DNA of 64,000 nucleotides, taken from Spirometra erinaceieuropaei. Taxonomy: Eukaryota; Platyhelminthes; Cestoda; Diphyllobothriidea; Diphyllobothriidae. Positions 10,591 through 21,464 of the stretch are shown piece after piece. The stretch is taken from positions 304,370-368,369 of the forward strand of contig CACRXP010000314.1 of NCBI GenBank assembly GCA_902702965.1. Direction: 5' to 3'. Every line of letters begins with the position of its first letter. Within the stretch, counting starts at the first letter, position 1. Made by a program: the position numbers and the translations under genes. A model generated the notes under the pieces. The model did no database searches, was not told the DNA's origin, and saw only the letters and a list, made by a program, of their open reading frames with translations.

Positions 10591-11535
10591 AGCCTTGCAA
10601 GATGAGACACCAAACTGAAATAATCGTGTCGGACTAAAACCAACTTAAATAATTATAGTAGGTATTATTTGTATGCCACAGATACTTGGGGGCCTTCACC
10701 CGATCCTTACCGGCTGGTAGAATATCGGATGCAAGCATGTACACCTATCGCGCTGCGACTAATACTGTTTAGAAAGATCCGCACACGCGTCCGGAGAGAC
10801 TAACGTGTGGGCGGCACGCGTAGACGCAGACCTTCACTGAATCCGAAGTCTCTGTTTGGTCGGTTGGACTGAGACAGGCCGACGAGACATGATAGGGAAG
10901 AAAGAGAGTGTGTGCGTGTGATGTCCATCCAGCCGGGATTCAGTGCTTAATTCCCCGCTGTAAACAGTCAAATGCGCTCCGATACTATTAGAAGGCGTTA
11001 ACGCAGTCGTTGTTTTTGAAAATCGTCAACTAGCAAAATGCCTCGGTCATACTGAATGCTCAGATTCAGACGGCAACGGCTCTATGACTGAAGCTCCGGA
11101 CGTGTGGAGTCAGGTACCAAGCCCTGTGCGGCACACTGCGCCCACGCTCATATCCAGTCTTCCCGAATTCATCATCAGAACAAATTGGGCGTGAGGAGAG
11201 GGGTAGAGAAAGTCGGGTAAATGCATCATAAGCCTGCTTCACTATAAACCAATTCACACCAACGTTATCGCGCTAGCCTAGGCCAACGGTGAGACCCTGG
11301 CCACCACGACATCTCGAATGGAAAGAGAAGGTAGACACCAATGGGGAGGGTGCTATATTCCGTACAGAATGAGTTGGATGGAGGTGGCAGCCGTATAAGG
11401 GCGCGTCCGGCTCTGGGTGAGCGGCATCTCCAGTGTCCGTCAGGGAATGCGTCAAAGCGTCTTACGACAGGCCAGGTCTGATGGAAGGGCATTCAGAATA
11501 AGCGAAGAGACGAGCCCCGGAAAGCAGTCTTGAAG
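10591..11535. other. Unassigned stretch
   Basis: No recognised gene or repeat. Open frames are below 76 codons and mutually overlapping. Confidence 0.4.
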
Positions 11536-11539
11536 AAGG

Positions 11540-12483
11540 AGACACGATCGTTGGGGCAAAAGCTTTATTAGCCTGACGTTTCGGATTCCTTCTCGAACCT
11601 ACCATCAGAGACAACAGCAGATACGGGTGGTTCATGCACAAGGGGCTGCAGTTTTATAGGCTGCAGTCGCCATGCCACCGAGTACCTATGAATATTTACG
11701 GCTCCCCCCTTCATCCGGGATCGTCGCACTTGGTGTGCTAACGGCTTGATGGCCGACATTCGCGTCGTTAATTGCTGCAGTCTCATCATGTGCGTTGGCT
11801 GTTCATCTGATGATTGCTCGACCATCTGATCCACCGACCCTGGAGTTGGGAAAAGTGTTCACCTGCGCGCTCCCCGGGTGGCCAATTACTCCGCCTAGAC
11901 GAAGTCTCAGCACCGAGTATGGAATGGGAAGATTATTGCACTTGTTAATGGACTGGGATCCAGTAAACCATGGCTCAAGCAGATCTCGGCTCACGCATTT
12001 GTCACCTCTAACGAAAATTTCGGCTTCATCGAATTTGAATGTGTGGCCGGATCTCGTCGAATGAGCCGCAGCTTGAGAGCTGGCGTCATTTCTCTGCAAT
12101 GTTGCAGCATATTCGGCCATTGGCGTTCGGAGCAGTCTTTCGGATTCTCCGACTTAGTAGCTGCAGCGTATCCTGCCCGGGCCGTCAGGACATCATGCCA
12201 CAAACGCGTGACAAACGAACGATCAAGGTCATGGCCCCCTGTTCACACCGTCTTTGTGCTGATTGGCCACCCATCAGCCTATGACAGTCCCTCTTGCCAT
12301 ATACCCGGCCGTTTCCACAAGCCTCCTCACTTGTGCTGTCTATCGTACTCAGTACACGTCCTATTTCCAATTAGCCTTCTGTTTTGCATACATAACAGTA
12401 TCTTTGTCTGCAACTGCACCAGATCCGATAAACGACTCCAGACGTTTCTTGCCGTGGCAGTGGGTCTTTCGGTTTCATTACCT
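11540..12483 (-). pseudogene. Penelope-like element PLE-A3, split by a solo LTR
   Basis: The minus strand carries the nuclease end of PLE-A. It starts near 12483 with the KPKDPLP-to-YRIW segment in decayed form. It is broken at 12162-12397 by an LTR and then resumes with SNGQ-type sequence, AEYAATLQRNDASSQAAAHS, FKFDEAEIFVRGDKCVSR and LESWFTGSQSINKCNN. It ends in the 3' tail at 11540-11690 (reverse complement of the TAT/GGGTTC.../CCGAAACGTCAG tail). The fragment facing it at 12484-12635 is a second copy of the tail in the opposite direction, so the unit is flanked by inverted repeats of about 150 bases. Stops and frame changes are present. Confidence 0.8.
12162..12397 (+). mobile_element. Solo LTR of the CsRn1-like Ty3/gypsy element, nested in PLE-A3
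   Basis: TGCAGCGTATCC...TACATAACA matches the LTRs at 41273-41498 and 45597-45829 throughout (GTCAGGACATCATGCCACAA, TTTCCACAAGCCTCCTCACT and others). It begins TG and ends CA. GTAGC at 12157-12161 and GTATC at 12398-12402 look like a 5-bp target duplication with one later change. Removing the LTR and one copy restores the PLE-A sequence seen at 22080-22110, so the insertion is younger than the PLE copy. Confidence 0.88.
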
Positions 12484-12635
12484 GACGCCTTCATCCTGTA
12501 AATACTGCAGCCCCTTGTGCATGAACCACCCGTATCTGCTCTTGTCTCTGAGGATGGGTTCAAGCAGGAATCCGAAACGTCTGGTGAATTGAGCTCTTGT
12601 CCGAACGATCGTGTCTCCTTCTTTAGGAGGGGCTT
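12484..12635 (+). repeat. PLE-A 3' tail, plus orientation
   Basis: Starts at TTCATCCTGTAAATACTGCAG and contains the block with CTGAGGATGGGTTC ... GGAATCCGAAACG and CGATCGTGTCTCC. It is the reverse complement of 11540-11690 and closes the foldback described for PLE-A3. Confidence 0.8.
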
Positions 12636-12939
12636 TCATCGATCAGGTCACGGGACATGCTTGTCCCACTGTGCGTAGTGGCTTAGTCTCAGACTAACGA
12701 CACGGATAATGACAACTGGGTGGACTATTTGTGGACTAAGGACCGTATTTTTCATGCTGATAGTCACCACTGTGCCCTTTGCCGAGCTGAAGTGTTTCTC
12801 GTTGATAGAAATAATCTACCTTTGTGTGGAGCGTAAGTTCTGGGTACGCGATCGAGGTCCCCTTTCTCGTGCTCATGTTGCGATCTCGTAAGCAGGCCGC
12901 CCACCACAGGTTGTGGGTTAGGCGTGGTGACTAACACAG
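12636..12939. other. Unassigned stretch
   Basis: Nothing recognised apart from faint resemblance to 23690-23800. Confidence 0.35.
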
Positions 12940-13110
12940 AAAGTAACCGTTACGACCGACCTCACGGAAGCGATTTGGCCACTTTCCCACCGACTGCTGA
13001 CTGGGATTAGTCGGACTGGCTCCGCTATCTGTCACTGCGCATGCGCTTCCAGGCAGGTAGTCGACTCGATACGGGCATTCTAGAACCGCTTCGGACATGA
13101 GCAGCGAGCC
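12940..13110 (+). repeat. Dispersed repeat R2, copy 1
   Basis: Matches 23800-23965 in the same orientation. Shared blocks include GACTG...TTAG.CGG.CT, ACGGGCATTCT and CGGACATGAGCAG. Both copies are about 165 bases long with no coding capacity. Confidence 0.6.
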
Positions 13111-13239
13111 TATCACTTGGCCATGGTCAAAATGTGGGCGTCCACACGCCTATCCACTAACTGCTTTGGAACCAAAATTGCTGCCTTATTGCTAATGGTA
13201 GAGGGGAAAGCGTAGTGATCGCGTTACCAAACGCACTCG

Positions 13240-13430
13240 TCCTGCTGTGCCTTGGTAGCCCCTCTTAAGCCCCGAAGCAACAGTTCGATCGTTCGAGCCT
13301 CGGGGATGCGTGTTTCGGGTTAAGTACAGCTGGCAGATAACGGTTAACAAGCCAAAACTGGTCGTTCCAGTCTCCCTTGTCCTTGTCGGGAATGCTATTC
13401 TGCTTATCGCTAATGGCCGCCAATCATTTA
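13240..13430 (+). repeat. Strongly diverged copy of the tRNA-derived SINE
   Basis: Retains GTTCGAGCCTCGGGGATG (B-box region), then AATCCAGTCTCCC-type body sequence: CATTCCAGTCTCCCTTGTC appears here as CGTTCCAGTCTCCCTTGTCC, followed by TTGTCGGGAATG. The tRNA-like 5' half is barely recognisable. Confidence 0.55.
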
Positions 13431-13443
13431 TTTCAAAATTTGG

Positions 13444-13848
13444 GTGCTGAATGGCTTTTACCCGCGCCCCATGCGAACTTTTGACTTCAACTACAGGCAA
13501 CTCAATTACAGGCAACTGCGTGGCGATCTCATCCAAACCTACAGGATTGTCAGAGGCCGTGTGTGCGCCCTAAACTTTGATGAATTCTTCGAATTGGCCG
13601 GGACTGACCGTCTGCGTGGTCATTCCTTCAAACTGCAGAGGAAGCTGGCTCATTCGGACGTCCGACGGAACGTCTTCTCTCACAGGGTCATTGGGGCATG
13701 GAACGGGCTCCCTGATGCGGTGGTTCTTTCCGAAACTGTCGAATCCTTCGAGTGTAGACTAGATGCTCATTTGTTGAGAAACTACTGTGCATACAATAAC
13801 GATTGTTTCAGCGGCGGCAGTTTGCGCCTGGCTAACACTTACTGCTAA
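13444..13848 (+). pseudogene. CR1/Jockey-like LINE, C-terminal end of reverse transcriptase ORF
   Basis: The 134-codon frame has the usual C-terminal signature of these LINE polymerases in order: LRGDLIQTYRIVRGRV, RLRGHSFKLQRKLAHSDVRR, NVFSHRVIGAWNGLP and VVLSETVESFECRLDAHLL, ending at a TAA at 13846-13848. The upstream fingers and palm (including the catalytic aspartates) are absent, so this is a 5'-truncated copy. The frame is intact, but the first methionine is internal to the old ORF and is not a true start. The repeated FNYRQLNYRQL near the start suggests a small local duplication. Confidence 0.85.
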
Positions 13849-14689
13849 CTTTTGAATTTCCGCATTTGCTGGTGTAATTGTTGATTCTATTTCTGTTTAT
13901 CGATATGAATAGGGAGCTCAAGGGCGAAAGCCTCATTCCCTTAATAGACTGACTTTGCCTCGGGTAAGACACGGAAATAGGAACTCCCCGTACTACAAGT
14001 GGCTTGGTGCTAACGTCCAGGAAGAGTTCTACTTCCCCTGTCCTAAACCTAATCATACCCCTAACCCCAACTTCAGTCTCTCTGGACTTCGGCACAAGGT
14101 CACCTGTACTAGGGAGGAATCTTATTCCCATGTTCCGACCTCTCCCGTGATACATTCCTGTCTTGCGTCCGGATTTAGTAGCATTTGAAGGGCGCACAGA
14201 TCGATGGTCACGTGAGCGTGCCTCGAGGCCTGCGTGCGCGCGTCGCCCTACGGGGGTGGCAAGGAGACGCGAGCGTCAAGTGTCATGTGAGAACCACTCA
14301 GTGCCAGCTTGCTAAATAGATGATTACGGAGTTTGCATACTTCTGTAGTTCGCCGTGTTCAAGGTCGCATGCGCACATGTTCCATCTACTCTAAAAGAGC
14401 AAGCATGTGATTCCAGGGGTGGCCTTCTGCGGCAGTCAATACGAACTACTATGTTAGGATCCAGACTTCTAAAAGGCCCCTGAAATGCTACTGGATGAGA
14501 AAGAACAAGTCCGAAGAACTTAACTACGGTCAGCAATCTGATTTATGCGCCTACTGGTGGTGTCTGGTGCATGACATCGACTGAGTGTAGACATCTTATG
14601 AGGTTGTGATATTATGTACCATCACATTTTTTCATTAACTTTGGTATGGGAGCGACCATTAATTGTCCGATATTATGGATATTTCACAT
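13849..14689. other. Unassigned stretch with a small telomere-like patch
   Basis: About 14041-14075 reads CCTAAACCTAATCATACCCCTAACCCC, a degenerate CCCTAA-type patch. A GC-rich stretch lies at about 14208-14275. No gene is recognised. Confidence 0.4.
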
Positions 14690-15310
14690 ACAGTGCGTGA
14701 CCGATCTCATGAAATGTTAACCAAAATTCTGGAATGCGTTTTCGATTAGGAAGGATTAATTAAGCGGGGTTGTTATACTGATTATCATGCAGCATAACCC
14801 TATAACATTTCGGACTCACCAAGATGTCGGCTTTTGAATGCACTTCTTTTTGACCTGCAGAAATCACACTCGGTAAAAAATGACTACTTACGCAGCATGC
14901 ATGTTTTCTATTGATTTTCAATGGTCTTATAAATTCAAACATATTTTATTGAAAACATGCACAAAGATATGCTTTTTTTGTTCATTTGGCAGGAAATTAC
15001 ATTGTCTTTATATTTTATGCCCGAAAGAAGTATGTATTTAGGTTTTACAAAAGTTTATAATTATGAGATTTTTAAGCTCGTGCGATGTCCATGCATGCAA
15101 GACCGCACATGGCCGTTTACTAATGCTCCTCATGAAATGTACAACACAGTCCGGATCCATTTAAAAATCTCATGAACTCTATGTGGTATCTTCCCTGCCA
15201 GCACCAGCCCCGTCTAGCCCCGCCTGGCCCCCTCAATAATGGCGGGGCTAGAGGGGGCCATGAGGGGGCTAGGCGGGGCATGCAACGCGATAGCCCCGCC
15301 TGGCCCCACC
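14690..15310 (+). repeat. Left arm of a 2.7-kb inverted repeat
   Basis: Corresponds, reversed, to 16670-17445. Shared landmarks in order are GCGTGACCGATCTCATGAAA, AATTCTGGAATGCGTTT, AGGAAGGATTA, ATGTCGGCTTTTGAATGCAC, GTAAAAAATGACTACTTA, GAAAACATGCA, GTATATTTAGGTT-type sequence and CTCTATG...CCCTGCCAGCAC. The inner end (about 15195-15310) is made of CCCCGCC and GGGGGC blocks that fold on themselves. A partial third copy is at 63560-63870. No protein is recognised. Confidence 0.75.
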
Positions 15311-16669
15311 AGCGAAAAAAATGCGCAGGGAACGCCACATCCCCGCCCACTTTGGGCACCACTTTAAAATATCGTCCTGTATACCGAGTCCCCTGAGGCG
15401 CAGTGCCTCACTGTTCCCACATGTTACACGTAGGAACCCACCCTGCGTACGTAGAGTACTACGGTATTACATAGTACTCACAGTGACCCCGCCGCACACG
15501 TGCCCACTAATCGGCAGCCAATATCAAATACACGCGACGCAAATTCAAGTGAATGAGTTATTTATTGTATAAACGAAAAATTAATTAGAAAATATGTACA
15601 ATCATAATAAATGTCAGTGCCAGTATATACATGGACTTCAACATATGTTATGCCATTTAGTTGTGCGTTCCAGAAGTCCCCGCTTCGACGGCTGGTTCCT
15701 ATAGTTGAAGAAAAACAATCCTTTGGAAAACACATGGTTGATGGAAGGGAAGTAATACTTTAAAATTTAAATGACAATTTTTACACTAATTAAGTTCACT
15801 GCAGCAGTATGAATATTTAACCTAAAATATGTTAATTTCATTGATGGTAATTACCGTGTCTTCAGATAGAGACAGTGTGGGACAACGTGTATCATCGCTA
15901 GTCCCTCGAATTGCCTCCCGGCGTTTAGCCCGGCCGCCATACCGGTCCCTCAATCCGTGAAACTAATCAATGACAGTCTTGCGAATCATTTCGTGGGCGC
16001 AATCACCAAAGGTAGGGTTCAGGCGAATGGCATCTGAAGTGTTAACAAATGAGGAAAACTTACCACACATGGGTGCATATAAAGGACTACCAACAAAGGA
16101 TTGTTTTCCCACTGAGCCACTCCAACAGTAGTCACGCCTTCATCTGGCGCTTAATCCGCCTGTATATGGTGCTTCGGTGATAGCCAGAGTAGTTACGCTT
16201 CATAATTGTTTTGGATATTCAGTATAAATTTGTATAAGTGGACTACGAACACCAAGGCTAAATACTACATACAGAGACATACAACTCGACTACGTGAACT
16301 GGCTGTTGAGTAGATACCTAAACAATTAGCATAATATACATAAATGAACTAAGACAGCTATCAAGAACATGAAAACAGCATTGGTTGACTCACGATATTA
16401 TCTGCAATCGATTGTCAAACATACGAATTAATAACACACGCAGATTCTAGTCCGGTGGACAAATAAGAGTTTACGCAATGAGGGACTTAAACAAAACCTC
16501 AGTATATTGTGCTCATTCGCAGCTACATTCAGTGGGCGTAAACGGATGCTTTCTCCATGATTTATAAGCCAATTTTGATAAATTAGCTCCTTTTAATGCC
16601 AAAGAAGGTACAATGAGTGGTGCTTTTGAAACATATCTTTCGATGCAAATACGCTTCAAAAGGCTTCAA
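15311..16669. other. Spacer between the inverted arms
   Basis: AT-rich interior with no recognised protein, TIR or RNA. It may be host sequence or the decayed core of a non-autonomous element. Confidence 0.4.
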
Positions 16670-17445
16670 TCCAGAGGGGGCTCTGGCCCCGCCCAACCCG
16701 TTCCAGCCCCGCCTATGAAGGGGCCATGTGCTGGCAGGGTTCTCAAAGGCATAGAGGAATATATGACTGTCCTTACGCGGAAAGCATGCACCTTATAAAC
16801 TGAAATCGCAAAACGCTGATTCAATGGCAGATCAGGCTGAAAATTATTGGGGAATTGGGGCCTTTTTTAGAACCTAAATATACACCTTTTCCTGGTATAA
16901 AATCTAAATACAATGCTATTTTCCACCAAACAAGTTAAATAAAACATATTTTCCTGCATGTTTTCCATAAGAAATATTTGAATTTATATGACCATCGAAA
17001 ATCAGTGTGAAAAAACGCATGCTACTTATGTAGTCATTTTTTACGAAGTGTGGCTTTTATGGGAGGTCGAAAAGAAGTGCATTCAAAAACCGACATCCTG
17101 GCGAGTCCGGAATACTATAGGATTTTGTTGTTTGATAAGCAACCTTACAACCCCACCTAGGTAATCCTTCCTAGTCAGAAACGCATTCCAGAATTTCGGC
17201 CAACATTTCATGAGATCGGTCACGCACTGTAAGTAGTCATTTTTTACCGAACGTGGTTTCTGCAGGAGGTTAAAAAGAAGTGCATTCAAAAGCAGACATC
17301 CCGGTAAGTCCGAAATGTTATTGGGTTATGCTGCATGATAATCAGAATAAAAACCCCACTTAAGTAATCCTTCCTAATCGGAAACGCATTACAGAATTTT
17401 GGCCATTATTTCATGCGATCGGTCACGCACTGTGCATTTTCACCA
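16670..17445 (-). repeat. Right arm of the inverted repeat, with a tandem duplication of the distal part
   Basis: The minus strand carries the same landmarks as 14690-15310. The distal segment is present twice, at about 17045-17230 and 17236-17445, both with GTAAAAAATGACTAC, TGAATGCACTTC and GCGTGACCGATC. The inner end at 16670-16740 has the GGGGC/GCCCC blocks and GTGCTGGCAGGGTTCTC. Confidence 0.75.
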
Positions 17446-19079
17446 GCTTATTAGGCTTTCAGATACGACTGTAACCCCTCCAAAGTACCCACAGATGGTC
17501 ACGTATATCTCAGATATAAAACTGACTTAGTAAGGATAATCGGAAGCTTCTGAGAGAACTGGTGTGGGAGTGTGCTCCGCGCATTCTTCAAACTGAACGG
17601 CCAGGATTTCGTCAAATAACCGCACCCAAATTGAAGTCGTCAGTTCGTATAACCAGTCTTTTGGGTAGGGAAGAAGACTAATAGAACACTGGAACCACTT
17701 GTATATCTGTCTGTTCTTTCGAACTTGTACAGAAGTCCATTGTCGAGTGAGAGCTTGAAACTCAGGCCAATAAACCTCCTGTCCCAGTTAGTTTCTTCTG
17801 AGATATAAAAATAGAAATAGGACGGGTAACGATAATAGGGAGTGTTTTCTAATCAATAATCGATGACGCGGGCCTGGAGGTGACTGCTCAGGACCCTGTA
17901 CGCCGGCGCCGGAGCGATGCACCGATTGACTGAGTTCCCATCCAAGGCCCAGGTTTCAATCGATTCTCGGCTTGTCCTGTTTCCGGTGTAGGCGGTTATC
18001 TTGGCGGCTGTGAAGTTGACCTCATGGTCCACTGGAAAGTATTGGCAGCCAATTGTGGCAATTCGTTACTGCGTCGCACAGTCAGCTTACATATGTTCGT
18101 GTATGCACGATCCGAGCATGCGTTTAGTCTGACCCACCCTCATACATCTGTGTTGGTATATTTTTTTAAATTCAAAGCACGCTAAGTTCTATGGGTGTCA
18201 GTATCTAACACGTTGCACTCAAGCTCGTCATGCACAGTGCTTACGTAGGCCCACCTTTGTTTTTAGAGGGGATTTCTCGCCCTTTCGACAACATTCCCGC
18301 CCACATATGCGTTTTATTTTCTTTTCTTCGGTCCTTCACCCGTGCTTGGCTTCAAACGAGTAAGCAATTACCTATAAAACTGCAATTGGTCTTATTCTTG
18401 AGGCCATAATTCCCCGACACGGTATGCTGAGTGTGTAAGTGAAAAAAACCATTAGTTGGGCACAGTGAGTAGGCTATCCGGGAAACGAAGATAGCAGTAT
18501 CCCAGCAGTTCCAAACCAGTAAATAAGAAGTAAGTCGTCAGCAGGTAAAAATGCACGTGCTTGTTCTTTGTCTCATTTAAAGTTGTGCCAAGTTCTTTAA
18601 AATGCCTACTGTAACTGATTAAAACAAAACGGACTTAAATGTCACTACAAGTTTGACACTTGTTCAACCGGAAATGGCGCTTCGCGGGTGTGATTTTTTA
18701 AAAAATGCGCGCCCACTTCGACCCCGAGGCTCTGGATATCTAGTCAGCGTAGGCGGCCGCATAGAGACAAGCAAGTGAATAGAGGAGTGGGGGTGAAGAC
18801 TGAAGTACCTGTTTCTGATTGGTTTGACGCCGACTACAAGCGGGGCTGCAATCTCGGGAGGAGAATGCTTTACGCTTGAATGCAGATTCATTTCTTCACG
18901 TCAAGCAGGCAGATACAAGGACTATTCAAGGTTGCCTGGGTGTGACGCATCATCGGCGTGCTTGGAGGGCGTAGCGTCATCGGACCAGTCTCACTGATGG
19001 TTGGGGGGATGGCTTTATATATAGTCCCAGCAGTCGCTTTCGCGACGACTATCAGCTGATTAGACCCAGGTCCCTGTGT
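17446..19079. other. Unassigned stretch of 1.6 kb
   Basis: No gene or repeat recognised. Open frames are sparse and short. Confidence 0.4.
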
Positions 19080-19760
19080 CTCAGTTTCCTCAACACAGTC
19101 TTGGTCACCGTCCGATGCAACCTAAGGACACACTGCCACCCGCGGGAACCTCAGAGGTTGTCTATAAAATATGCGACTACAACTATGTTGGGGAAACCGG
19201 GCAGAAATTGCCGACCCCTCTACAACTCGGAGGCTAGACCCAAACTCACAACTAGCAACGCACGTTGCAGAAACTGGGCATACTTCTGATCTCCAGAGAG
19301 TTGCTATCTTGGACCGGTGCAACACAAAAGCAGAACAGCTAACACTTGAGGCGGAGTACTCCGGTGCCAACTCGATCAACAGGCATTTGGACCTTCCTGC
19401 AGCTTAAAAAGTCCTACGTCCTCACAGTCGTAGAGCTCAGGACCCAGCAACCACACTGGACTTAAGAAGGCCACACAGAGACAGCCCGACGGCGAGTTTA
19501 CTCGCCGCGGGAGAAGAACTACCAGACCAACCACCCGACAAAGGTTCAATCACCTCCCTCCCCAACGAAACGGTGACTCACAAAGCGCGTAGATAAAACG
19601 CCCGTCAACCATCCCCCGAGAGGCCGAGGCAGCGAGAGAAGAGGAAAGTCGATCAGCGCGAGGCCGACCAACGCGACATGCCACTTGGCATTTCCGGTCG
19701 ATTAAGTACATTTTACGCTTTGACAATGGAGAGCCGATCAAGCTCTTTGAAACATCAGCA
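19080..19760 (+). pseudogene. Penelope-like element PLE-B1, GIY-YIG end and 3' tail
   Basis: A PLE nuclease of a subfamily different from PLE-A. KDTLPPAGTSEVVYKICDYN YVGETG is readable from about 19125. After a frame change, DPNSQLATHVAETGHTSD, AILDRCNTKAEQLTLEAEYS and SINRHLDLPAA follow, ending in TAA at 19405-19407. The 3' region to about 19760 resembles the tail of PLE-B3 (CGGTCGATTAAGTAC... and GAGC/CAAGCT...TTCGAAACA-like blocks). The N-terminal RT is absent. Confidence 0.75.
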
Positions 19761-19904
19761 CCTAAATAAACCCGTTCCTGTGAGCCCATCTTTTTCTTCA
19801 AGCCCTCGTCATCCCCCGGAGATCGGGATCCTGATACCTGTGGTTCTTTGTAAGTAGACATTGAGATATTAGTTGCGACGACGCAATATGCTACCTCAGC
19901 ATGT

Positions 19905-20215
19905 ATCAGAGTGGTAGGGGGCGCTCACTGATCTAACTTACGGAACTCACTTGTTCCCTTGTGCCTTACGGGCTCTCTCTCTCTCTCGAGTCCAACCAGC
20001 AGCCGCACAGCGGTGCATGATATAGGAAGTATGTTATTACCGACAAAGACAAGGGAGACTGGAATGGCCATTTCTGGCTTATTAGCTGTCGTCAGTCAGT
20101 CATACCCATCCCCGAAGCGTGGAACAGCCGAGGTTCGAACTCGCGACCTGCTAGTTAGAAGTCCACGCCTCTAACCATTGGGCCACGAGCCCGTTGCTCT
20201 GTCGGTTTTGATCGG
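19905..20215 (-). repeat. tRNA-derived SINE, minus copy
   Basis: On the minus strand it begins with a tRNA-like head: GGCCCAATGGTTAGAGGCG (A-box type) and GCGAGTTCGAACCTCGG (B-box type). It continues with a body (GACAGCTAATAAGCCAGAAA, TGGCCATTCCAGTCTCCC, TTGTCTTTGTCGG) and a 3' block (GCCCGTAAGGCACAAGGG, GTGAGTTCCGTAAG, GGGCGCTCACTG reversed). Length is about 300 bases. The head would not fold into a normal tRNA acceptor, so it is not called as a tRNA gene. Confidence 0.8.
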
Positions 20216-20221
20216 GAATAT

Positions 20222-20565
20222 ACAATGGTAGGGGGCTCTCACCGATCTTTCTTACGGAACTGGCTGACGACGGCTAATAAGCCAGAAATGGCCATTCCAG
20301 TCTCTCTTGTCTTTGTCTTTCCGTATGAACTTTCGGTGAGCGCCCCCTACCATTGTATATTCCCGATCGAAAAAACCGACAGGGCAACGGACTCTTGGCC
20401 CAGTGGTTACGGGCGTGGACTTCTAACTAACGGGTCGCGAGTTCGAGCCTCGGCTGTTCCACACTTCGGGGATGGGTATGACTGACTGATGACAGTTAAT
20501 AAGCCAGAAATGGCCATTCCAGTCTCCCCTGTCTTTGTCGGTAATAACATACAGCATGTATCCGA
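20222..20565 (+). repeat. tRNA-derived SINE, plus copies in partial tandem
   Basis: A SINE 3' portion (20222-20360, with AATAAGCCAGAAATGGCCATT and GCGCCCCCTACCATTGTATA) leads directly into a second copy starting with GGCCCAGTGGTTACGGGCG and GCGAGTTCGAGCCTCGG (20396-20465). The same body follows, to about 20565. With the minus copy at 19905-20215 this makes a head-opposed pair around 20216. Confidence 0.8.
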
Positions 20566-21159
20566 ATGTTTACCTACTATCACGCTCTTCTTCCCGCCTT
20601 TCAGCCCCACCTATGAATGAACCGGTTGTTCTTCCCTGAGTAGGTCGCACACCGCGTCCCTGTCTCGTAAACTTATCAAGCGACTTAGAAATCACCCGAC
20701 AAATTGATGCTCGTTGCCCTTAGTGCATATCAGTCACGGAGTCTAGGTTTATCAAAAACCCGAGCGCTTGCCCATTGTGGATTTCTCCGTCAGCAATTGG
20801 CCACCATAGGAGTCGCTTCAGTGCTCCGTCTCTCTCGACACCGAACTGTCAGTCGACGACTACGATAACCGAGCTGACATGCGGGTCAACACGCCGGTTT
20901 GACCTGAGGTGCCTAGCTGTGCAGCCTCACGGCGGCGCGCGCGCAAACAGGCGCCATCCCGAGCGCGTCTGCCGGCGTGGTTTGTCGGTCAAAGTTAGCC
21001 AACGGGCCAACCAATCACACGTCCGATACACGCAGGTGGCTCAGCCAATCAGTCTTCACGTTGACACCTGGACATGCCAGACACACGCACACGCAAGCAA
21101 GGTCATCCCGACAGTCACGAGAGCCCCACAGCAGGACGGTGACTTGCGCGTGATAGGGG
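20566..21159. other. Unassigned GC-rich stretch
   Basis: Includes two CCAATCA sequences (about 21011 and 21045) and GCGCGCGCGC near 20934. A 157-codon frame (20775-21248) is rich in R, S, T and P and overlaps the R3 repeat. I do not support it as a gene. Confidence 0.35.
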
Positions 21160-21425
21160 ATCCGCGCAGCATCTGCCGCACTCCCGCCTCCCCGACCCAT
21201 CTGCCTCCGGTGGCAAGACAGTGTCCGAAAGCGGTTGCGGGGGTCTGACAAAGCTAGACAGTCCGTCTCTGTGTGTCACACACGACCGGTTTGTCACAGC
21301 TACAGTGGGCGGCTTGAATCTCAACTGAGTGGGCATGCTATAAAGGTCACATTAGGAAGCAGCCGTTGCAGCTTGACTCTCCATTTTGAGAGGAAAACTG
21401 AGTTGGCAGCCTACCAAGTCACGAC
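21160..21425 (+). repeat. Dispersed repeat family R3, copy
   Basis: Same two blocks as 3735-3935: GCAGCATCTGCCGCACTC...GGCAAGACA, then ATGCTATAAAGGTCACATTAGG...CCGTTGCAGC. Confidence 0.55.
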
Positions 21426-21464
21426 CTCTAGCGCTTATTGATAGTTTAAAAGCGTGTTTGGTTT

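Noticed and set aside
12043..12501. 152-codon plus-strand frame
   Set aside because: It runs through antisense PLE-A and a solo LTR; it is a shadow of repeats.
20396..20470. tRNA gene on the plus strand (and reverse at 20125-20195)
   Set aside because: A- and B-box-like sequences are present, but they sit at the head of a repeated SINE and the acceptor and anticodon arms do not pair properly by eye.
20775..21248. 157-codon plus-strand frame
   Set aside because: Low-complexity, GC-rich and overlapping the R3 repeat; no domain and overlapping frames on the other strand.
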